Part shown: positions 7,046 through 13,569 of the stretch, piece after piece
Layout of the letters: the number at the start of each line of letters is the position of its first letter
Position numbering within the stretch: the first letter of the stretch is position 1
Virus record (IMG/VR): IMGVR_UViG_3300021197_000659
Span: 1 to 23,678 of that record
Reading direction: 5' to 3' (one strand)
From: a virus
Length of the DNA stretch: 23,678 bases
Translations under genes and position numbers: made by a program
Notes under the pieces: model-generated
Database searches by the model: none
Told to the model about the DNA's origin: nothing
Seen by the model: the letters and a program-made list of their open reading frames with translations, nothing else

Positions 7046-7734
7046 TATTTGTCACACGCATATTGTTGCTGAAGTTTAATGTTATCCATAAATTCCTTCT
7101 TAGTTCCTGGATCATCTTTGAAAGCGCCTTTAAGCACTGTGGTTTGTGTTAAACTACTGTGAGCTCTAACACCTCTATTTTCTACGCAACCGTGTGTGGC
7201 TTGTATGTAAACGCCTAAGTGTTCTGCATCTGTTGCTTTCTGAATCTCTCTAACAATGTCGTTAGCAAGTTCTTCTTGCAACGTACCACGCTCAGCACAC
7301 CATTGTGCAATCCTTGTGTACTTACTTAGTCCGATTAGTTTCTCACTAGCAATAATACCTATGTATGCTACACCTCTAACAATCTGGTGATGATGTGAAC
7401 ACATACTTGTTAATTCACTTCGCACAACTAACATACCTTCATAACGATCTTCACTGTCATTTGGAAATGCTGTAGCGGCTGGCATTGGATCATAACGTCC
7501 TGCCATTAGCTCGTTAATGTACATTTTTGCTAGACGCTTACCAGTGCCCATGCTGTTAGGATCATTGAACCTATCAATGCATAGTTTATCTAGTACATCT
7601 TCAAAGGCTTCTGTTGCTCCTTCGATTAGTGCTTCTTTGTCACCTTCTTGTAAATGTTCGGAGATATTATCTCCTGCCCAGTAACGAGTGTTACTATCTT
7701 GTAATCGCTTGATTACTTCCTCATGCTTTTTCAT
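7045..7734 (-). CDS. folE: GTP cyclohydrolase I (FolE)
   Basis: FolE opens GTP to 7,8-dihydroneopterin triphosphate, the first step of both folate and 7-deazaguanine synthesis. The zinc ligands are visible as C112 and H115 in SMCSHHHQIVRG and C183 in ATHGCVENRGVRAHSS, and the central IGLSKYTRIAQW block (about residues 134-145) is conserved. The 229-residue length is normal for the bacterial enzyme. The ATG has GGAG about 6 nt upstream. With the QueD-like and QueE genes in the same window, supply of CDG is the likeliest purpose. Boosting host folate for dTMP synthesis is the alternative. Confidence 0.93.
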   Translation of the reverse strand: MKKHEEVIKRLQDSNTRYWAGDNISEHLQEGDKEALIEGATEAFEDVLDKLCIDRFNDPNSMGTGKRLAKMYINELMAGRYDPMPAATAFPNDSEDRYEGMLVVRSELTSMCSHHHQIVRGVAYIGIIASEKLIGLSKYTRIAQWCAERGTLQEELANDIVREIQKATDAEHLGVYIQATHGCVENRGVRAHSSLTQTTVLKGAFKDDPGTKKEFMDNIKLQQQYACDK

Positions 7735-7747
7735 GTTTTCTCCGAGT

Positions 7748-7960
7748 TTAAGACGTGGATGTCTTGTCTAGTTTAATTATTCCTGTTTCCCAATTTTCAG
7801 CAACATCTTCGGCATAGTGAATACTTTTGCCTAGTAATGTTCTACTTTCCATTAGTTTACTACCTTCAAACAAATCTACTACATACGCTGTGTCTGGTCC
7901 TTCGGACCCTTTCCCCATGTATGCTACTTTTCGAATCTTTGCTGTTTTTTTAGTGTTCAT
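7748..7960 (-). CDS. Small hypothetical protein, 70 aa
   Basis: A basic N-terminus (MNTKKTAKIRKVAYMG) is followed by a short beta-like segment (DTAYVVDLFEGSKLMESRTL) and a charged C-terminus. No family is recognised. The ATG overlaps the phosphoribosyltransferase stop as ATGA and has AGGAAATAGG directly upstream. The composition suggests a small soluble, possibly nucleic-acid-binding protein, but this is weak. Confidence 0.65.
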   Translation of the reverse strand: MNTKKTAKIRKVAYMGKGSEGPDTAYVVDLFEGSKLMESRTLLGKSIHYAEDVAENWETGIIKLDKTSTS

Positions 7961-8445
7961 CCTATTTCCTTAAAGTTCCACCATTGTTCGTAAGGAAAAA
8001 CTACCCATGGATTATAATCTGGTGTAAGTTCCCTTGCGTAAAAATCTACTTGCTCAAAATTACTTGTTGATTTACTTAGTAGTGTAGCATACTTTAGTTT
8101 GATGTCAACTACTTCATTACCTGCCCATTCGAATGCATAGTTATCAATACTTAACAGTGTATGTCCTGTATCATTAATATCGTCAACAACAAGTATTTTA
8201 TCGTTTTGATGTTTGTCTAAGATGTGTTCTAGTGTAGTTTCGTCTTGCAAGTTGCCGTCTCTATACTGCCATCTAAAACCTTCAAATGGTACGTCGAAGT
8301 AATGACTAAGCATAACACCTGGGAAGTATGCACCTCTACCTGGCCCTATTACTACGTCTGGTTTGTACTGGGCAACAGACATATCTCTAACAATGTGCTG
8401 TAAGTCGCCAACTAAAGTTTCGTAGTCATAAAATAACTTGCTCAC
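7957..8445 (-). CDS. Phosphoribosyltransferase (type I PRTase fold)
   Basis: The PRPP-binding loop signature is clear: four hydrophobic residues, two acidic residues and TG in KILVVDDINDTGHTL, with a pyrophosphate-loop-like GPGRGAYFPG segment near the N-terminus. Proteins of this shape are xanthine/hypoxanthine-guanine or related base phosphoribosyltransferases, which join a base to PRPP. The exact base cannot be told. The frame runs to ATG 8463, but GTG at 8445-8443 overlaps the epimerase stop as GTGA, has GGGAGA upstream, and gives the usual short N-terminus (SKLFYDYETL), so I chose it (162 aa). It may salvage purines from degraded host DNA or, more speculatively, handle the modified base. 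Confidence 0.85.
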   Translation of the reverse strand: MSKLFYDYETLVGDLQHIVRDMSVAQYKPDVVIGPGRGAYFPGVMLSHYFDVPFEGFRWQYRDGNLQDETTLEHILDKHQNDKILVVDDINDTGHTLLSIDNYAFEWAGNEVVDIKLKYATLLSKSTSNFEQVDFYARELTPDYNPWVVFPYEQWWNFKEIG

Positions 8446-9416
8446 TTCTGTGTCTTCTCCCATGCAAAGGAATGTTCAATGATTTCATCCAAACCGTAGA
8501 TTGGCGTCCATCCTAGTTCTTCTCTTGCCTTGGTAATGTCAGCATAAGTTTTAGGTGGATCACCTGCTCGTCTATCAACTAATTCCCACTTAACCTTTTC
8601 GCCAGTAACTCTTTGGAATGCTTCGATAACTTGCATTACACTGTTAGGACTTGATTGTCCTAAGTTGAATGTATTACTAGTACCTTTGTCATCTAAGTAG
8701 TTAAGTGCGGCTAAGTGTGCTGTAGCAATGTCAAATACATGAGTGTAGTCTCTTTCAGCGGAACCATCTGCTGTGTCATAGTCTCCACCAAACACTTGTA
8801 CTGTTTCATCGTTGATAATTGCTCTAGCAATAATAGGCACTAAATGACTTGCTGGTTTCTGCGTATAACCATGTGTGTTTTCAGGGTCAGCACCAGCGGC
8901 GTTAAAGTATCTTAGATTAACATACTTTAAACCGTAAGCTCTATCGTAGTCAGGTAGCATATCTTCAACCATCTTCTTAGTAAGTCCGTATGCACTTACA
9001 GGATTAGTTGGAGTATCTTCTGTGGTAGGAAAGTCTTGTATGTCACCATACACTGAACTTGAACTACTAAACACAAACTTTTTAACACCTGCTTCAACTG
9101 CATTGTTAATTAAGTTAATTGTGTTTGCTACGTTGTTACCATAAAATACGCCTGGGTCTGTAACACTACGTCCAACCTCATGGTCGGCTGCAAAGTGCAT
9201 AATTGAATCAGGCTTTGTTAGATTAATAACACCTTTCATTTGATGATTGTTCAAATCAAATGGGTATTGTGTTACACCTGGTATCTCTTTCTTTACACGA
9301 TCTACGTTTATAACATTGTGTCCTGCGGCTACAAGTAAGCGACATACCATGCCACCAATGTATCCACTACCACCTGTTACTAATACTGTTTTCGCTTCTG
9401 CGTTACTTTCATTCAT
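8442..9416 (-). CDS. UDP-glucose 4-epimerase-like NAD(P) sugar epimerase
   Basis: An extended short-chain dehydrogenase/reductase of GalE type. The Rossmann motif GGSGYIG is at residues 15-21, the catalytic Tyr/Lys pair is Y143xxxK147 (AYGLTKK), the serine cluster SSSSSVYG is at residues 117-124, and LRYFNAAGADP and ERDYTHVFD are both typical of GalE. It interconverts UDP-sugars such as UDP-glucose and UDP-galactose. The 324-residue length is normal. Its start overlaps the glycosyltransferase stop by 8 nt, so the two genes probably form a sugar-modification pair acting on phage DNA, a virion protein or the host surface. Confidence 0.9.
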   Translation of the reverse strand: MNESNAEAKTVLVTGGSGYIGGMVCRLLVAAGHNVINVDRVKKEIPGVTQYPFDLNNHQMKGVINLTKPDSIMHFAADHEVGRSVTDPGVFYGNNVANTINLINNAVEAGVKKFVFSSSSSVYGDIQDFPTTEDTPTNPVSAYGLTKKMVEDMLPDYDRAYGLKYVNLRYFNAAGADPENTHGYTQKPASHLVPIIARAIINDETVQVFGGDYDTADGSAERDYTHVFDIATAHLAALNYLDDKGTSNTFNLGQSSPNSVMQVIEAFQRVTGEKVKWELVDRRAGDPPKTYADITKAREELGWTPIYGLDEIIEHSFAWEKTQK

Positions 9417-10605
9417 ATTTTGCCTTTGCTACATGCTTACGGAAACCCCAATCGTTTCTCGCCCATTGTTCGCCATTGCCTTCTAGTACATCTAATGTTC
9501 TATCAATGGTTCCGTTTTGATAATCACTTATCTTACCAATATTATACGCTGACAGGTCGTTGTTGTCAATTGAATTAAACATCTTAGTCAACTTTTCTTT
9601 TGCATCTTCGATGCTCCACGGTACATATAAGTGATTACCGTTGTTAGCAAATACTTCTGGGAAACTTCTATATGCTGGATATAGTGTTAAAGTTCCCATA
9701 GTGTCTGCTTCGCTTACTGTATTGCTTACCCAATCTTGTAAAGCACAATTAAACAACACTTGGCTATCTGCTAAGTAGTTGTAGTAATCATTCTTTTTAA
9801 GACCTGTGTAAACTTTAAAGTTTGCAGTGTTACCTTCCTGTAATGCCATAGCACGATCTACATACTCTTGGTCATTACTCTTTAGTTCTGGGTGTCCACA
9901 AAAGATAGCAAACTCTGTGTTAGGGTCTACTTTGTAATATGCTTCTGCTAAATCCATATAAAAATGAGGTTGCTTTTCATCATCCCAACGAGCGGCAAAG
10001 CCAACACGTCTAGATCGAGTGATGAGAGTTTTAAGTTCCGGAACACGCTCTTGTACTTCGGACTTACCATATGGTAAACCTGTTACATAGATTGGTGCCT
10101 TGAAACCTGCTATCCTAAGATGAGCAACAAACTCTTCTGAGGCTACGCAAATACCAGATACAAATTTATCTAGCATCTGTTCGTACTTACGCATCCATTC
10201 AAACATACCTTCTCTAATCAAGAAGTCGTCTGGGTCAGTAGTTTGTGCCAAGAACCTTACGAATACTTTAGGTCTATACTCAGGTGGTGATTGGTCCATA
10301 ATGTATGGCAAGCACTCTAGTCCTGGTGTAAACATATCCTCATAAAAGATAACGTCGTCGCTAGTAAGCTCTCCGTTTTTCATCTTTTGTACAAGGTCCA
10401 TGGTCTGTGATAAACTATAATATGATCGACCATGAGCATCTAACACACTACCTGTTACAATAGCCTTACTGTTATCTAACTCTTCTCCGGTAATGACTTC
10501 ATAGTCCAGTCCGCGATGGTTGAATACTCTTTCGTTCCAGTCTTGCAGTTGTAAAGTGTAGCGAGCCTCGTAACTCTCTAAACCCATATAAAATAGTTTT
10601 CTCAT
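9409..10605 (-). CDS. GT-B-like glycosyltransferase
   Basis: The 398-residue protein has the layout of a GT-B (GT4-like) glycosyltransferase: an N-terminal Rossmann-like half, a linker with SGICVASEEFVAHLRIAGF near residue 150, and a C-terminal half starting at RRVGFAARWDDEKQPHFYMD near residue 205, which matches the donor-domain segment of GT4 enzymes. A later SEADTMGTLTLYPAYRSFPE is in the position of the family's E-x7-E donor motif. Acceptor and sugar are unknown. The ATG has GAAGGA 9 nt upstream and overlaps the preceding stop as ATGA. Pairing with the epimerase suggests that the donor is a UDP-hexose. Confidence 0.8.
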   Translation of the reverse strand: MRKLFYMGLESYEARYTLQLQDWNERVFNHRGLDYEVITGEELDNSKAIVTGSVLDAHGRSYYSLSQTMDLVQKMKNGELTSDDVIFYEDMFTPGLECLPYIMDQSPPEYRPKVFVRFLAQTTDPDDFLIREGMFEWMRKYEQMLDKFVSGICVASEEFVAHLRIAGFKAPIYVTGLPYGKSEVQERVPELKTLITRSRRVGFAARWDDEKQPHFYMDLAEAYYKVDPNTEFAIFCGHPELKSNDQEYVDRAMALQEGNTANFKVYTGLKKNDYYNYLADSQVLFNCALQDWVSNTVSEADTMGTLTLYPAYRSFPEVFANNGNHLYVPWSIEDAKEKLTKMFNSIDNNDLSAYNIGKISDYQNGTIDRTLDVLEGNGEQWARNDWGFRKHVAKAKYE

Positions 10606-10757
10606 TTCTTTGTTTCCTTCTCCGGTGTTGGTGGAGTATTTAAAGGTATCTCACCGTAATCAACAACTTGCGTTACTTTGTCCGATAAACTACCAGCATC
10701 AGTATTTAGAATCTTTTTGTTATCTACTACTGTTTTTTTCGATTTTTTATTAGTCAT
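10602..10757 (-). CDS. Small basic hypothetical protein, 51 aa
   Basis: The ATG is at 10757-10755 and the TGA stop overlaps the glycosyltransferase ATG as ATGA. The product begins MTNKKSKKTVVDNKKILN and ends in a proline- and lysine-rich tail (PLNTPPTPEKETKK). It is hydrophilic and probably unstructured. The coding call rests on coupling to the glycosyltransferase and a GAGAG upstream element. The function is unknown. Confidence 0.55.
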   Translation of the reverse strand: MTNKKSKKTVVDNKKILNTDAGSLSDKVTQVVDYGEIPLNTPPTPEKETKK

Positions 10758-10804
10758 TGTTGCTCTCGTTGTTAATAAGGTCTTTCTGCTCTGAAGAAAT
10801 CAAT

Positions 10805-10984
10805 TTACATTGAGTTCTTTTTGTCTTGGATTTCACCACGTCTTGTTTTAGCAAGTTTAGTTAAATCCATTAAAGCACCACGTGCTCTTGCGGCTGCAGC
10901 TTTAACACCATTGTTTTCGAACTTATCGTTCTCAGCAAGATATGTTTCCATTGCGGCTTTTATTTGTAAATGAGTCTCTGTCAT
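10805..10984 (-). CDS. Histone H1-like (Hc1-type) DNA-binding protein, 59 aa
   Basis: The ATG at 10984-10982 has a strong GGAG about 7 nt upstream, and the frame ends at TAA 10807-10805. The middle of the product (FENNGVKAAAARARGALMD) and the following LTKLAKTRRGEIQDKKNS resemble by eye the short bacterial histone H1-like proteins (chlamydial Hc1 and Bacteroidetes relatives: an NKAA.RARKA block followed by a basic helix). It is helical, basic in the C-terminal half, and lacks a membrane segment. A role in condensing or covering phage or host DNA is inferred. Expression is with the QueD-like and glycosyltransferase genes. Confidence 0.6.
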   Translation of the reverse strand: MTETHLQIKAAMETYLAENDKFENNGVKAAAARARGALMDLTKLAKTRRGEIQDKKNSM

Positions 10985-10996
10985 TTTTTTTCTCCT

Positions 10997-11452
10997 TTAT
11001 TTTAACGAGTCAAATACATCTGCTATTGCATCTGTATCTTCAAAACTTGGACCATCCACAGACATATAGTCTATTGGATACTCCATTTCGCAACCGTTCT
11101 CGTTGTCTTCGGCTACTGAAATCTTTATGTAACGACCAGGATATTTTATTTGTATCTCTGTCGCTAAGTCATCTGCAATCATCTCGCATGACTTATGATT
11201 AAGTTGTAATACACTTGTACTGCTTTCTACTTCTGCGTACAAACGTTCTAACCATCTTTTAAACTGTATGAATTCAATATCTCTATCATCATGGAACACT
11301 TCAATCCATACTTTAAAATGGAATATGTGTCTATGTGGGAAACCAAGAAAGGACACATCATCCCAGTCGCCTGTTGCTAACTTAGGATCAGTGTCCGCAC
11401 CTGGATACTTGTGGATACCTTCTTTGGTAAATGTTACCCAAATACTTCTCAT
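10997..11452 (-). CDS. QueD/6-pyruvoyltetrahydropterin synthase-like protein
   Basis: A T-fold protein of the PTPS/QueD family, which turns dihydroneopterin triphosphate into 6-carboxytetrahydropterin (QueD) or pyruvoyl-tetrahydropterin (PTPS). Zinc-ligand candidates are H14 and the pair H40/H42 (FPHRHIFHF, in the place of LHGHS), followed by an alternating strand (KVWIEV). LNHKSCE (residues 84-90) sits where LDHHxLN...SE is expected, and VAEDNENG (113-120) where the C-terminal VxET motif lies. The catalytic Cys that precedes the HxH motif is not seen. The frame extends to TTG 11458, but ATG 11452 has GGAGG 6 nt upstream and overlaps the previous stop (151 aa). Confidence 0.75.
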   Translation of the reverse strand: MRSIWVTFTKEGIHKYPGADTDPKLATGDWDDVSFLGFPHRHIFHFKVWIEVFHDDRDIEFIQFKRWLERLYAEVESSTSVLQLNHKSCEMIADDLATEIQIKYPGRYIKISVAEDNENGCEMEYPIDYMSVDGPSFEDTDAIADVFDSLK

Positions 11453-11634
11453 TACCAACCTCCGTCGATGGCTTCCATGATTTCATTCATGTGACCCAAC
11501 AGTTGTGTAATGGCTTCATCGTAGTCAGCAATCTCATAGTCAACACTATCTTGTTCTTTGAACATTGCCTTGACTTGGTCACCGTACTGAACAACCATTT
11601 CAAGTTGTTCTCTCATTTCATCTGATATTGCCAT
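11452..11634 (-). CDS. Small acidic hypothetical protein, 60 aa
   Basis: A strongly acidic, probably all-helical protein (SDEMREQLEMVVQYGDQVKA at the N-terminus, ending EAIDGGW). No family is recognised. A GGAGG Shine-Dalgarno lies inside the end of the upstream tiny membrane-protein gene, and both ends overlap their neighbours as TAATG. It directly precedes the QueD-like gene and is probably co-translated with it, so a partner role is possible but unsupported by sequence. Confidence 0.65.
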   Translation of the reverse strand: MAISDEMREQLEMVVQYGDQVKAMFKEQDSVDYEIADYDEAITQLLGHMNEIMEAIDGGW

Positions 11635-11732
11635 TAGTTTGCCTCCATTGCAATTAGCATAAACAACATAACCGCCGCGGCAATTAGCAACGGCGAAAAG
11701 TTAATTAATAAATTTTTATCCTGCTTGTTCAT
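11634..11732 (-). CDS. Tiny single-pass membrane protein, 32 aa
   Basis: The ATG at 11732-11730 overlaps the stop of the 136-aa membrane protein (ATGA), and the TAA stop overlaps the next ATG (TAATG). The product is MNKQDKNLLINFSP followed by one hydrophobic helix (LLIAAAVMLFMLIAM). This looks like a real micro-gene because it fills the space between neighbours exactly. The function is unknown. Confidence 0.6.
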   Translation of the reverse strand: MNKQDKNLLINFSPLLIAAAVMLFMLIAMEAN

Positions 11733-12139
11733 GCTTCTTTGCTAGGATCCCATAGTGTTAAGTTCTTTGTCTTAAGTCTATTTAATACTAACTTATACCT
11801 TGATTGTTCTTCTTTCCATTCTTTAAGCCACTTATGCCCATCACGTTCTGCATCAATAAAGATTGCATTAGTGAATGCTAAGGGTAATAATACAGCAACA
11901 TGAATAAAGATACTGACTACTGTATTGTAATTAAAGAATCCTAAATAGTTTGCGGCTAAGAAGCCAAAGAACACACTCCATACAGTAAACAGCACTAACA
12001 TAAAGTAAGTCTGTAAACTAGGATCTGGGATATACTTTAGTGGATTGTATCTAACATCCATTACACGTCTCCAACCATTTACAAGGCTGAATACAGTTCG
12101 TCTAAATAAACTTGGCTTTTTCAAACTTGGTTCGATCAT
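11729..12139 (-). CDS. Two-helix membrane protein, 136 aa
   Basis: A basic N-terminal cytoplasmic region (about residues 1-40, with VNGWRRVMDVRYNPLKYIPD) is followed by two hydrophobic segments (about residues 44-66, TYFMLVLFTVWSVFFGFLAA, and 73-92, with TVVSIFIHVAVLLPLAF), and then a charged C-terminal tail (DAERDGHKWLKEWKEEQ). No family or catalytic motif is recognised. GGAG precedes the ATG by about 6 nt. It is the largest member of a cluster of small membrane proteins here. Confidence 0.75.
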   Translation of the reverse strand: MIEPSLKKPSLFRRTVFSLVNGWRRVMDVRYNPLKYIPDPSLQTYFMLVLFTVWSVFFGFLAANYLGFFNYNTVVSIFIHVAVLLPLAFTNAIFIDAERDGHKWLKEWKEEQSRYKLVLNRLKTKNLTLWDPSKEA

Positions 12140-12141
12140 TG

Positions 12142-12228
12142 CTATTCTCCTGTACTAACTAATGCAATATACGCAATTAAAACTGTAAAACAGACGCCTA
12201 ATACAACTAGTCCTGCTAAAATTTCCAT
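12142..12228 (-). CDS. Tiny membrane protein, 28 aa
   Basis: The ATG at 12228-12226 has AGGAG about 8 nt upstream, and the frame ends at TAG 12144-12142. The whole product is one hydrophobic helix (EILAGLVVLGVCFTVLIAYI) with a short polar end. It contains the ribosome-binding GGAG of the next gene at its 3' end. The function is unknown. Confidence 0.5.
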   Translation of the reverse strand: MEILAGLVVLGVCFTVLIAYIALVSTGE

Positions 12229-12240
12229 TATGTATTTCTC

Positions 12241-12336
12241 CTATTCAATGTGATTTTTCACATACTCTTTTATTACATGCATACCATATGATGCCCATGT
12301 AACAACAACTAGACTCCAAAACAATGTTTCAATCAT
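12241..12336 (-). CDS. Tiny membrane protein, 31 aa
   Basis: The ATG at 12336-12334 overlaps the upstream stop as ATGATTGA, and the frame ends at TAG 12243-12241. The product is one hydrophobic helix (IETLFWSLVVVTWASYGMHV) plus a short charged tail (IKEYVKNHIE). The function is unknown. Confidence 0.5.
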   Translation of the reverse strand: MIETLFWSLVVVTWASYGMHVIKEYVKNHIE

Positions 12337-12529
12337 GTAAGTCTAACGCTTCTTGCCTTGTTAAACCCATTTCTTGTAACTTTGCATCAATATCAAAGTC
12401 ATAGTATTCGCCGGTGATCTTTCTGAGCTTACTGCGTTCAGATAACATTACTGAACTAATCCAGCATCCGTATGCCATAACACTAATTACTATAATGCCA
12501 AATGCATATTGCAATAACTCAATCATCAT
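12329..12529 (-). CDS. Small membrane-anchored protein, 66 aa
   Basis: An N-terminal hydrophobic helix (IELLQYAFGIIVISVMAYGC) is followed by a charged region with a predicted helix (LQEMGLTRQEALDLHD). Two ATGs in tandem (12529 and 12526) are possible starts, and both overlap the stop of the upstream 44-aa gene. No family is recognised. Confidence 0.65.
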   Translation of the reverse strand: MMIELLQYAFGIIVISVMAYGCWISSVMLSERSKLRKITGEYYDFDIDAKLQEMGLTRQEALDLHD

Positions 12530-12653
12530 CGTAGTATTCGTCCTCAGTTAACGCAATCAACTTTTCTTTAAAGTCATTGATAATTTCAACGACATCTTGT
12601 ATTTCGCCGATATCTTCTTTTGTATCAATCTCGACTTCAATTTTAATTTTCAT
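12519..12653 (-). CDS. Small acidic hypothetical protein, 44 aa
   Basis: This is the first gene after a sigma70-like promoter. The ATG at 12653-12651 has AAGGTG about 7 nt upstream. The product (starts MKIKIEVEIDTKEDIGEIQD, ends EDEYYDDD) is one beta strand plus helix and is very acidic. No family is recognised. The frame ends inside the start of the next gene. Confidence 0.65.
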   Translation of the reverse strand: MKIKIEVEIDTKEDIGEIQDVVEIINDFKEKLIALTEDEYYDDD

Positions 12654-12686
12654 GTGTCACCTTAGACATATATTTCTTTAAGCATA

Positions 12687-12715
12687 ATTGTACTACAATA
12701 ATGACAGTAAGTCAA
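12687..12715 (-). promoter_or_regulatory. Sigma70-like promoter for the small-membrane-protein/QueD-like unit
   Basis: On the minus strand there is TTGACT (12715-12710), a 17-nt spacer and TACAAT (12692-12687). Transcription would start near 12680, about 27 nt before the ATG at 12653. The -35 box starts 5 nt after the stop of the upstream 43-aa gene. This is the only non-coding gap of note between the DpdA-like and QueD-like genes. Confidence 0.8.
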
Positions 12716-12719
12716 CCAT

Positions 12720-12851
12720 TCATTCATCGAATTTACTCCACCATTCTTTGGTAACTTCTTCTGTGTATTTGTGCGAGTATATAAAAGTGATTGCACCAAA
12801 TACCATTGGGCACATCATTACTGCAAGTACACCTAATAATCCTATATCCAT
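12720..12851 (-). CDS. Tiny membrane protein, 43 aa
   Basis: The ATG at 12851-12849 overlaps the TAA stop of the 175-aa gene (TAATG). The product has one hydrophobic helix (IGLLGVLAVMMCPMVFGAIT) and a charged C-terminal tail (KEWWSKFDE). It is the last gene of the clamp/DpdA-like unit. The function is unknown. Confidence 0.6.
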   Translation of the reverse strand: MDIGLLGVLAVMMCPMVFGAITFIYSHKYTEEVTKEWWSKFDE

Positions 12852-13378
12852 TAGTCTATAATCTCATCTTTGGTGTACTTGGTCCAATCGGTAAACACTT
12901 TCCTATCTAATAGGTCGTGTAACGGATGTACCCATACACCTGGGTTTGTTGCCTTAAAATCTTTGTCGTCTAATTTAATACACGCATTGTAATTCAATTG
13001 ACCAATGTAAGGCAACTTAACACTAATCATTGGTATAAAAGTGTCATACTCTGTCATACCATAATCAAGTATAGTTTCATGATACTTTACGTCATAATCT
13101 AGTGTGACCCATATATCATTCTTTAATAGTTCCATTACCATGAAGTCCCAATCTCTCCAACTTTGAACATCTGGGTCTTTGCTTGTGTGCGATGGATTAA
13201 AACTTTGGTTAGCACCTAGATAGATGTGAGGGCAGTTGTTATTCAATGCCCTTGCTAGTATCTCTTTAGGATTCTGTAAGCCAATAACAAACAATGTTTT
13301 CTGTCCGTAAGCAGGAGACTTCTCAACCTCTGTGCCTACAAAGAACTTAGTATCGTCTGTGTAACCTTCTCTATCCAT
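12851..13378 (-). CDS. Hypothetical protein, 175 aa, next to the DpdA-like gene
   Basis: I do not recognise the family. The protein is soluble, mixed alpha/beta and aromatic (TLFVIGLQNPKEILARALNN near residue 28, VQSWRDWDFMVMELLKNDIW near residue 71, GVWVHPLHDLLDRKVFTDW near residue 147). It has no P-loop, Rossmann motif or Cys cluster and is not QueC-like (no SGGxDS motif). Its ATG overlaps the upstream stop by 8 nt. Its place in the clamp/DpdA-like unit, just before the QueD-like unit, makes it a candidate accessory protein of the DNA-modification system. Confidence 0.75.
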   Translation of the reverse strand: MDREGYTDDTKFFVGTEVEKSPAYGQKTLFVIGLQNPKEILARALNNNCPHIYLGANQSFNPSHTSKDPDVQSWRDWDFMVMELLKNDIWVTLDYDVKYHETILDYGMTEYDTFIPMISVKLPYIGQLNYNACIKLDDKDFKATNPGVWVHPLHDLLDRKVFTDWTKYTKDEIID

Positions 13379-13568
13379 ATCTAATATAACCTTCTGCTAT
13401 TAAGTTATCAACAAGTGTTGCCGCAGTATTATGTTCAACCCATGTAGTTGTCATTGGTTGATCATTGTGTGTATATTCAAACTCAACTGCTTTGGCATCA
13501 ATTATCTTAACTGTTACTCCATAGCCTTCGTTTAAAAAATGTCCTTCTATACTGCGATCTATACTCAT
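13371..13568 (-). CDS. Small hypothetical protein, 65 aa
   Basis: The frame is open from a TTG at 13580, inside the DpdA-like gene, but the ATG at 13568-13566 comes 1 nt after that gene's TAA stop and is the natural start (product MSIDRSIEGHFLNEG). The product is a small beta-rich domain (GYGVTVKIIDAKAVEFEYTH) ending in a short helix (LVDNLIAEGYIRYG). No family is recognised. It is tightly coupled to the DpdA-like gene. Confidence 0.65.
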   Translation of the reverse strand: MSIDRSIEGHFLNEGYGVTVKIIDAKAVEFEYTHNDQPMTTTWVEHNTAATLVDNLIAEGYIRYG

Positions 13569-13569
13569 A

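Noticed and set aside
8708-8730. TTGACA on the minus strand inside the epimerase gene
   Set aside because: No -10 box occurs at 16-18 nt, so this is likely chance within coding sequence.
10758-10804. Possible 17-codon TTG micro-ORF between the histone-like and 51-aa genes
   Set aside because: It is too short, has no ribosome-binding site and overlaps the next start; there is no positive evidence.
10942-11202. Plus-strand open frame of 86 codons
   Set aside because: It is antisense to the QueD-like and histone-like genes, is Leu/Ser-rich, and has no ribosome-binding site.
11453-11458. TTG start at 11458 for the QueD-like gene
   Set aside because: ATG 11452 has GGAGG at ideal spacing and overlaps the upstream stop; the TTG has neither.
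12851-13378. QueC (preQ0 synthase) candidate near the Que genes
   Set aside because: The 175-aa protein has no SGGxDS ATP-pyrophosphatase loop and no zinc Cys cluster, so it is not QueC.
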